A DNA stretch of 12,285 nucleotides from an uncultured Actinomycetes bacterium (GTDB lineage Bacteria > Actinomycetota > Thermoleophilia > Gaiellales > Gaiellaceae): the NCBI GenBank assembly GCA_903930195.1, contig CAIYXH010000238.1, forward strand, positions 1 through 12,285, given 5' to 3'. A program made the position numbers and the translations under genes. Shown here piece after piece: positions 7,638 to 12,285 of the stretch; within the stretch, counting starts at the first letter, position 1; the number at the start of each line of letters is the position of its first letter. The notes beneath the pieces are model-generated. The model saw only the letters and a program-made list of their open reading frames with translations. It made no database searches and had not been told where the DNA came from.

Positions 7638-8698
7638 CAGCCCACGCTAGCGGCGAGGAACTGCTGAAGCGCCTCGTAGGTGCGCACGAGGTCGGCGATC
7701 TCGACCCGCTCGTCGACGGTGTGCGCGTAGTGCGTCGCCCCAGGCCCGAGATTGACCGCGTCGAGGCCCCGCGCGGCGAAGTCGGAGACGTTCGTCCACG
7801 CCTGCTTCGGCTGCACCTCGAATCCGCCCGACACCCTGAGCCGCTCGACGGCCGGCGAGCCGAGCGCTACATGAGCAGCGGGCGAGTTCTGGGTGATCTC
7901 CAGCTCGTGCCCGACGAGCTCCCGCACCCGCGCCTCGGCCTCGGCGGGCGTGCGGGTGGGGGCGTACCGAAAATTGAGGATGCACTCGACCTCCGCCGGG
8001 ATCACGTTCGTCGCGATGCCGCCGTTGATCTTCGTGACGCTGAGCACCTCCCGGAACGTCAACCCCTCGACCTCGACATCGTGCGGCTCGAGCTCCAGCA
8101 CGCCGGCAAGTCCTTCGAGCGCGAGGCGGATCGCGTTGACGCCGAGCCACGGCCGGGCCGAGTGCGCCGACTTCCCGTGGAAGACCACGCGGGCGTTGAG
8201 GTTGCCGAGGCAGCCGAGCTGCAGGGTGTTGTCGGTCGGCTCGAGGCAGACGACGAGCTCGGCCGTGTCGATCAGCGGCACGGCTGCGAAGACGCCGGGC
8301 AGCGGGTTGTCCGCCGGTCCGAGCTCCTGGCGCGGGAAGAAGAGCAGGCCCAGGTCGTAGGCCAGATCGGCCTCCGCGGCCCAGGCGGCGAGCTCGATCA
8401 TCACCGCAAGCCCCGCCTTCATGTCGGTCGCGCCGAGGCCGTGGACGTGGGTCTCGTCCATCCGCCCCGGGAAGTTGCCCTGGGCCGGGACGGTGTCCGT
8501 GTGGCCGGCGAGCAGGACGAGCGGCTTGCCGTTCCCCGTCGCGTAGACGACCGACTCCCCGTCGTCGTAGACCTTCGGGAGCCCGACCGACTCGGTCACG
8601 TACGCGTGCAGCAGCCCCTCCTCGCGCGATGGCGACGCGATGTCGACGAGGGCGAGCGTGCGCTCTGCCAGCTTCTGGGCCAGGGACGTTAGGGGCAT
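7637..8698 (-). CDS. dapE: Succinyl-diaminopimelate desuccinylase DapE (M20), altered catalytic Glu
   Basis: DapE removes succinate from N-succinyl-LL-DAP to give LL-DAP, using two zinc ions. The 353-residue protein is a full M20 peptidase-family enzyme. LLAGHTDTVP gives H66 and D68, GATDMKAG gives the bridging D92, CLEPTD gives E153 and YAHTVDERV gives H326. HGKSAHSARPWLG starts the dimerisation domain and NGGIATNVIP is also typical. In the M20 motif with two adjacent glutamates the sequence is RQEL: E125 keeps the metal-ligand position, but Q124 replaces the general-base glutamate (codon CAG, at 8327-8329). An ungapped comparison from memory with the mycobacterial DapE supports this register. 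The start at 8698 has GGGAG 5 nt upstream; the frame is open further, but that would run into hflX. First gene of the dapE-dapC-dapD operon. Confidence 0.9.
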   Translation of the reverse strand: MPLTSLAQKLAERTLALVDIASPSREEGLLHAYVTESVGLPKVYDDGESVVYATGNGKPLVLLAGHTDTVPAQGNFPGRMDETHVHGLGATDMKAGLAVMIELAAWAAEADLAYDLGLLFFPRQELGPADNPLPGVFAAVPLIDTAELVVCLEPTDNTLQLGCLGNLNARVVFHGKSAHSARPWLGVNAIRLALEGLAGVLELEPHDVEVEGLTFREVLSVTKINGGIATNVIPAEVECILNFRYAPTRTPAEAEARVRELVGHELEITQNSPAAHVALGSPAVERLRVSGGFEVQPKQAWTNVSDFAARGLDAVNLGPGATHYAHTVDERVEIADLVRTYEALQQFLAASVG

Positions 8699-8701
8699 AA
8701 T
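8696..8701 (+). promoter_or_regulatory. Candidate -10 box for hflX, overlapping the dapE start codon
   Basis: CATAAT matches the -10 consensus at five of six positions and ends 8 nt before the hflX ATG, giving a leader of at most one or two bases. Its first three bases are the dapE start codon read on the other strand. No good -35 box is visible. Confidence 0.45.
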
Positions 8702-8703
8702 GA

Positions 8704-8708
8704 CTCCC
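8704..8708 (-). promoter_or_regulatory. Shine-Dalgarno sequence that fixes the dapE start
   Basis: On the minus strand GGGAG lies 5 nt before the ATG at 8698. It occupies nearly all of the 11-bp gap between dapE and the divergent hflX. Confidence 0.65.
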
Positions 8709-8709
8709 G

Positions 8710-9990
8710 ATGATTCCACGTTCCGACTCGCCGGAGCGCGGGTTCGTCCTCGCGGTGCTCGCACAGGGTGCCGATCCTGACGAGGAGCTGGCCGAGGTCG
8801 AGGAGCTTGCGCGCACCGCGGGCGTCGAGCCCGTCGGCCGAATCGTGCAGCATCGTCCGCGTCCGGCCCAGCGCACCTTCGTCGGCAAGGGCAAGATCGA
8901 GGAGCTCAAGGAGCGGTTCGGCGCCTCCGAGGCCGAGAGCCTCCTCGTCGACGGCGAGCTCGATCCGGTGCAGCAGCGCTACCTCGAGGACACCCTCAAG
9001 ACGCGGGTCATCGACCGCACGCAGTTGATCCTCGACCTCTTCGCCCAGCACGCCGTCACCTCCGAGGGGAAGCTCCAGGTCGAGCTCGCGCAGCTCGAGT
9101 ACAACCTCCCGCGCATGCGCGGCATGTGGCAGCACCTCGAGCGCCTCGGCGGCGGTGTCGGGACGAGAGGCCCCGGCGAGACGCAGCTCGAGTCCGACCG
9201 CCGACAGGCCCGGCGCCGGGTCGCGCTGCTCAAGCGCCGCCTGCGCGAGTTCGAGCTGCAGCGGACGACGCGCCGGAAGGAGCGGAAGCGCACCCAGACC
9301 CCGACGGTCGCGCTCGCCGGGTACACGAACGTCGGCAAGTCGACGCTCCTGAACGCATTGACGGGCGCCGACGTCTCGGTCGAGAACCGACTGTTCGAAA
9401 CCCTCGATCCCACCACGCGGAGCTACGACTTCGGCAACCGCCGCTACCTCGTGACCGACACGGTCGGCTTCATCCGGCGACTGCCGCATCAGCTCGTCGA
9501 GGGCTTCGCCGCGACGCTCGAGGAGACGCTCGTCGCCGACATGATCCTGCACGTCGTCGACGCGTCGGCCAAGGACGAGGAGCTCGACGCCATGATCGCC
9601 GCCGTCGAGGAGGTGCTCGACGAGATCGGGGCCGGCGACCTGCCGATCGAGCTCGTCCTCAACAAGATCGACCGCGTCGAACCGGCCGAGCGCCGCCGGC
9701 TCGCGAACCGGTTCCCCGGCTCGCCGCAGGTGTCGGCAGCGACCGGTGACGGCCTCGAGGCGCTCCAGGAACGCATCGCCGAGCACTTCGCGGGCCGCTG
9801 GGAGCCCGTGCGGCTCCTCGTGCCGTACACCGACGGCGCGAGCCTGTCGGAGCTCTACGCGCTCGGCGCACCGATCGAGAGCCGCGAGGACACCGAGGAC
9901 GGCGTGCTCGTGATCGCCCGCCTCTCGCGCCGCGACATGCGCCGCTACGCCCGGTTCCTGATCGAAGAGGGCACCCGGGAGCCGGTGTGA
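8710..9990 (+). CDS. hflX: GTPase HflX, ribosome-associated
   Basis: HflX is a translational GTPase that binds the 50S subunit and splits stalled ribosomes, especially after stress. The 426-residue protein has the HflX-specific N-terminal domain (PAQRTFVGKGKIEELKERF, 52-70; RTQLILDLFAQHA, 103-115) and a coiled-coil region with the hallmark RGPGETQLE (153-161). The G domain follows with G1 GYTNVGKS (204-211), the switch segment LFETLDPTTR (228-237), G3 DTVGF (250-254), G4 NKID (318-321) and G5 VSAATG. A short C-terminal domain ends the protein. The ATG lacks a ribosome site, and the candidate -10 box at 8696 suggests a leaderless mRNA. hflX is divergent from dapE, with 11 bp between their start codons. 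dut overlaps its end by 4 bp. Confidence 0.97.
   Translation: MIPRSDSPERGFVLAVLAQGADPDEELAEVEELARTAGVEPVGRIVQHRPRPAQRTFVGKGKIEELKERFGASEAESLLVDGELDPVQQRYLEDTLKTRVIDRTQLILDLFAQHAVTSEGKLQVELAQLEYNLPRMRGMWQHLERLGGGVGTRGPGETQLESDRRQARRRVALLKRRLREFELQRTTRRKERKRTQTPTVALAGYTNVGKSTLLNALTGADVSVENRLFETLDPTTRSYDFGNRRYLVTDTVGFIRRLPHQLVEGFAATLEETLVADMILHVVDASAKDEELDAMIAAVEEVLDEIGAGDLPIELVLNKIDRVEPAERRRLANRFPGSPQVSAATGDGLEALQERIAEHFAGRWEPVRLLVPYTDGASLSELYALGAPIESREDTEDGVLVIARLSRRDMRRYARFLIEEGTREPV
9977..9981 (+). promoter_or_regulatory. Shine-Dalgarno sequence that fixes the GTG start of dut
   Basis: GGGAG lies 5 nt before the GTG at 9987, inside the end of hflX. It supports a GTG start overlapping the hflX stop as GTGA. 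Confidence 0.65.
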
Positions 9991-10421
9991 GCGAGCTGCC
10001 GATCAGACGCACGCGGCCCGACGCCGCCGTGCCGACCCGTGCCTACGCAGGTGACGCAGGCCTCGACCTCTCCTCGTGCGAGCACGTGGTCTTGGCTCCG
10101 GGTGAACGGGCGCTGATCCCGACCGGGCTCGCGGTCGCGATCCCCGAGGGTCACGCCGGCCTCGTCCTGCCGCGCTCGGGCCTTGCCACCAAGCACGGCA
10201 TCTCGATGGTGAACACGCCGGGCCTGATCGACGCGGGCTACCGGGGGGAACTGCTCGTCAACCTGATCAACCATGACCCGCGTGAGACGTTCGTGGTCGA
10301 GCCTGGGATGCGGATCGCCCAGCTCGTGATCGTCGCGCTGCCCGCGCTGGCCCTCGTCGAGGTCGACGAGCTGCCGGACTCCGAGCGCGGCGAACGCGGC
10401 TTCGGCTCTTCGGCGCACTGA
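9987..10421 (+). CDS. dut: dUTP diphosphatase
   Basis: dUTPase hydrolyses dUTP to dUMP and pyrophosphate, keeping uracil out of DNA and supplying dUMP for thymidylate. The 144-residue protein has all five motifs of the homotrimeric family: I AGDAGLDL (21-28), II PRSGLA (62-67), III NTPGLIDAGYRGEL (76-89) with catalytic-site D82 and Y85, IV GMRIAQLVI (107-115) and V RGERGFGSS (134-142), which closes over the nucleotide in the neighbouring subunit. The GTG start overlaps the hflX stop by 4 bp, and its TGA shares one base with the next ATG (TGATG), so the three genes form a coupled unit. Confidence 0.96.
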   Translation: MSELPIRRTRPDAAVPTRAYAGDAGLDLSSCEHVVLAPGERALIPTGLAVAIPEGHAGLVLPRSGLATKHGISMVNTPGLIDAGYRGELLVNLINHDPRETFVVEPGMRIAQLVIVALPALALVEVDELPDSERGERGFGSSAH

Positions 10422-10873
10422 TGGTGCCGCGCATCCGGGTCGCCGCGCTGCTCGCCTGGCAAGACCGGGTGCTGCTCTGCCGCCAGGAGAAGCCGGGCAA
10501 GGAGTACTGGATGCTGCCCGGCGGCGGTGTCGAGCCGGGGGAGACGCTCACCGGCGCGCTGAAGCGCGAACTGGGCGAGGAGCTCGGCCTGTTCGACGAC
10601 CTGGCGCTCGAAGGGCCCGTCGCCGTCGCCGAGTCGATCGCGCCGGACTGGCGGCCGGGCGCGAAGCACGTCGTCCACATCGTCTTCGCGGCCGATCTCT
10701 CGCACCGCTCGCTCGAGGACGTCCAGACGCGCGACGCCGCGATCCGCGGCCTGCGCCTGTTCGCGCCGGACGAGCTCGGCGACGTGGTGCTGCACCCGCC
10801 GATGAGCCGCTTCGTCCAGCGCTGGCGCCCGGGCGACCCGGCGGTCTACCTCGGTTCGCTGTGGGCCCGTTAG
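10421..10873 (+). CDS. NUDIX hydrolase
   Basis: The 150-residue protein carries a complete Nudix box (GX5EX7REUXEEXGU) at 35-57, from GGVEPGE to REL and EELGL, with metal-binding glutamates E50, E53 and E54. The preceding β-strands (RVAALLAWQDRVLLCRQEK) fit the Nudix fold. The substrate cannot be read from the sequence; nucleoside di- or triphosphates and ADP-sugars are possible. Its place directly after dut, with overlapping TGATG, suggests nucleotide-pool cleaning, but this is inference. There is no separate ribosome site, so translation probably depends on dut. Its stop codon overlaps that of the convergent gatD by 3 bp. Confidence 0.9.
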   Translation: MVPRIRVAALLAWQDRVLLCRQEKPGKEYWMLPGGGVEPGETLTGALKRELGEELGLFDDLALEGPVAVAESIAPDWRPGAKHVVHIVFAADLSHRSLEDVQTRDAAIRGLRLFAPDELGDVVLHPPMSRFVQRWRPGDPAVYLGSLWAR

Positions 10874-11592
10874 CGGTTACGAGCGCGGTCGGCGGCCACA
10901 GCGTGCGCGTCGAGCTCGAGCGCATCGTCGAGCGGCGCGAGCGGCGCGTCCACTCCGGCATGCGCCAGCGCGTCGGCGAGGATCCGGTCGGCGAACCAGG
11001 GATTGCGCGGCAGCAGCGGGCCATGGAGGTAGGTGCCGTAGACCCGTCCCTGCCGGCAGCCCTCGGCACCTGAGACCCCGTCGTTGCCGCTCCCCGCGAT
11101 GACGCGCCCGAGCGGTTCGGCGCCGGCGGCGAGGAACGTGCGCCCCGCGTGGTTCTCGAACCCCGCCAGCGTCTCGCCGGCCCACGCGCACTCGAGCAGA
11201 ACGTCGCCGATCAGCCGCTGGTCGCCCGCAATCGTGTGCAGCGGCAGCAGGCCGATGCCGGGAAGCTCGTCGCCCGCACGGTCGCGGTAGACGTCGCCGA
11301 GCAGCTGGTAGCCGCCGCAGACGGCGAGCACGGCGGCGCCGTCGCCGACGGCAGCATGCAGCGCTGCGCGCTTGCCGACGAGATCGCGGGCGACGAGCGC
11401 CTGCTCGCGATCCTGGCCACCGCCGATGTAGACCAGGTCGAGCTCCGCGGGGACAGCCTCGCCGAGGCTGACGGGGATCAGCTCGAGCTCATGCCCTCGT
11501 GCGGCTGCCCGCACGGCGAGGACGGCGATGTTCCCGCGGTCGGCGTAGATGTTGAGGTATTCGGGATAGAGGTGGCCGACGCGGATTCTCAT
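10870..11592 (-). CDS. gatD: Lipid II isoglutaminyl synthase, glutaminase subunit GatD
   Basis: GatD releases ammonia from glutamine for MurT, which amidates the D-glutamate of the peptidoglycan stem peptide to D-isoglutamine on lipid II. The 240-residue protein is a class I glutamine amidotransferase of the CobB/CobQ-like group. It shows VGHLYPEYLNIYADRGN (5-21), DLVYIGGGQDREQ (52-64), the nucleophile C92 in AVCGGYQLLG (90-99), FENHAGRT (145-152) and TYLHGPLLPRNP (187-198) with catalytic H190. The ATG at 11592 overlaps the murT stop as ATGA. The longer open frame upstream is only the shadow of murT. The product acts in the cytoplasm or at the membrane on lipid-linked precursor. Its stop codon collides with the convergent NUDIX gene. 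Confidence 0.95.
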   Translation of the reverse strand: MRIRVGHLYPEYLNIYADRGNIAVLAVRAAARGHELELIPVSLGEAVPAELDLVYIGGGQDREQALVARDLVGKRAALHAAVGDGAAVLAVCGGYQLLGDVYRDRAGDELPGIGLLPLHTIAGDQRLIGDVLLECAWAGETLAGFENHAGRTFLAAGAEPLGRVIAGSGNDGVSGAEGCRQGRVYGTYLHGPLLPRNPWFADRILADALAHAGVDAPLAPLDDALELDAHAVAADRARNR

Positions 11593-12285
11593 GCGGGCTG
11601 CCGCCAGTACTCCTCGACGTGGCCCCGGTCGGCGAGCAGCCCGCGGAGCTCGAGCATCGCGGTGTAGGTCGGCAGCACGACGAGCTCCGCGCCACCGAGG
11701 GCGAGGGCACGATCGAGCGCAGTCTCGAGTGCGGGGAGGACCTCGATCCGCTCGCGCGCAAGGCCGCCGTAGGCGAAGCGCAGCGCGAGCTCCGCGGCGC
11801 GCCCACCGCTGACGACGACCCGGTCGAGCCCCGGCAGGAGCGGCTCGAAGTCGACGTCCCAGATCCACGAGACGTCCTGCCCGTCGGCGGTGCGGTCGTT
11901 CAGCGCGACGAGTCCGACGCGGGGCGCTCCGCCATCCACCAGCGTCCGCACGACCTCGTTCGCGCCGGCGGGATTCTTCACGAGCAGCACCACGACGGTC
12001 GTCTCGCCGACGCGAATCCGCTCGAAGCGCCCGAAGGCGGCGGTGAAGCGCTCCAGTCCCCGCACGATCGCGACGAGCTCCAGGCCGAGCACCAGGCCCA
12101 GCGCGGCCGCTGCGACCGCGTTGTAGACGTTGTAGAGCCCTGGGAGGGCCAGCGAGACCCGCGCCCGACCCTGAGGCGTCACGAGGGTGAACGAAGCACC
12201 TGCGAGGCCGTCGAGCGCGATCTCCTCGGCGCGTACGTCGAGCGGGAGCCGTGAGGTGCCGCAGACGGTGCAGGCGTAGTCGCCC
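11589..12285 (-). CDS. murT: Lipid II isoglutaminyl synthase, Mur-ligase-like subunit MurT (5' end outside the window)
   Basis: MurT is the ATP-dependent ligase half of the MurT/GatD enzyme. About 231 C-terminal residues are visible; the ATPase P-loop is outside the window. The fragment begins within the Mur middle domain, with a CxxC pair (YACTVCG) that should be half of the zinc ribbon inserted in MurT proteins. LPGLYNVYNAVAAAAL is the usual Mur-ligase helix. The C-terminal DUF1727 domain has KNPAGANEVVR, ALNDRTADGQDVSWIWDVDFE, with an aspartate expected to help the GatD-linked active site, and a conserved end. The internal GTG at 12182 is not taken as the start because the frame continues with conserved sequence to the window edge. 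It is upstream of gatD in the same operon. Confidence 0.94.
   Translation of the reverse strand, partial: GDYACTVCGTSRLPLDVRAEEIALDGLAGASFTLVTPQGRARVSLALPGLYNVYNAVAAAALGLVLGLELVAIVRGLERFTAAFGRFERIRVGETTVVVLLVKNPAGANEVVRTLVDGGAPRVGLVALNDRTADGQDVSWIWDVDFEPLLPGLDRVVVSGGRAAELALRFAYGGLARERIEVLPALETALDRALALGGAELVVLPTYTAMLELRGLLADRGHVEEYWRQPA

Noticed and set aside
8699..8764. Longer N-terminus of DapE starting at 8764
   Set aside because: The added residues are Arg/Pro-rich, would overlap hflX by 55 bp, and the ATG at 8698 has a good ribosome site and begins the conserved region.
11593..11868. Longer N-terminus of GatD starting at 11868
   Set aside because: The extra residues are an out-of-frame reading of murT, and the ATG at 11592 matches the conserved GatD beginning and forms an ATGA overlap with the murT stop.

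Overview
The window is 12.3 kb of very GC-rich, densely packed bacterial chromosome. The gene order recA-recX-miaB-miaA-dapF-hflX is typical of Actinobacteria. The protein style, with the gatD/murT pair and an E. coli-type DapD, suggests a deep-branching actinobacterium, perhaps Thermoleophilia (Gaiellales or Solirubrobacterales). That placement is inference. I see no tRNA, rRNA, CRISPR array, prophage or intact insertion sequence.

Layout: (1) 1-935 (+): the 3' part of recA, then recX. (2) 936-1660: a short gap with a perfect 11-bp-arm palindrome, then two small minus-strand genes of unknown function, one with two membrane helices. (3) 1778-5705 (+): miaB, an NAD-dependent sugar epimerase, miaA and dapF. 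MiaA makes i6A37 in tRNA and MiaB converts it to ms2i6A37. (4) 5706-5766: a convergent gap with three GGGACA-containing motifs, sharing 13 bases with the first palindrome. (5) 5767-8698 (-): dapE-dapC-dapD, an operon whose genes overlap by 1 and 4 bases and which encodes the succinylase branch of diaminopimelate (DAP) synthesis. (6) 8710-10873 (+): hflX-dut-NUDIX hydrolase, overlapping by 4 and 1 bases. (7) 10870-12285 (-): gatD and partial murT, the lipid II D-glutamate amidation enzyme.

The genes fall into three themes: recombination control (RecA/RecX), tRNA A37 modification plus ribosome rescue and nucleotide hygiene (MiaA, MiaB, HflX, Dut, NUDIX), and peptidoglycan precursor supply (DapD, DapC, DapE, DapF, MurT, GatD).

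The most unusual observation is in the DAP genes. The DapF homologue has serine at both positions where the family has its catalytic cysteines, and it contains no cysteine at all. The neighbouring DapE homologue has glutamine where M20 enzymes have the catalytic general-base glutamate, although all its metal ligands are present. Either these are lineage-specific catalytic variants or the last steps of DAP synthesis work differently here. Other points of interest are the REP-like palindromes in two convergent gaps, apparent leaderless promoters in front of miaB, the epimerase gene and hflX, and an 11-bp divergent junction between dapE and hflX.
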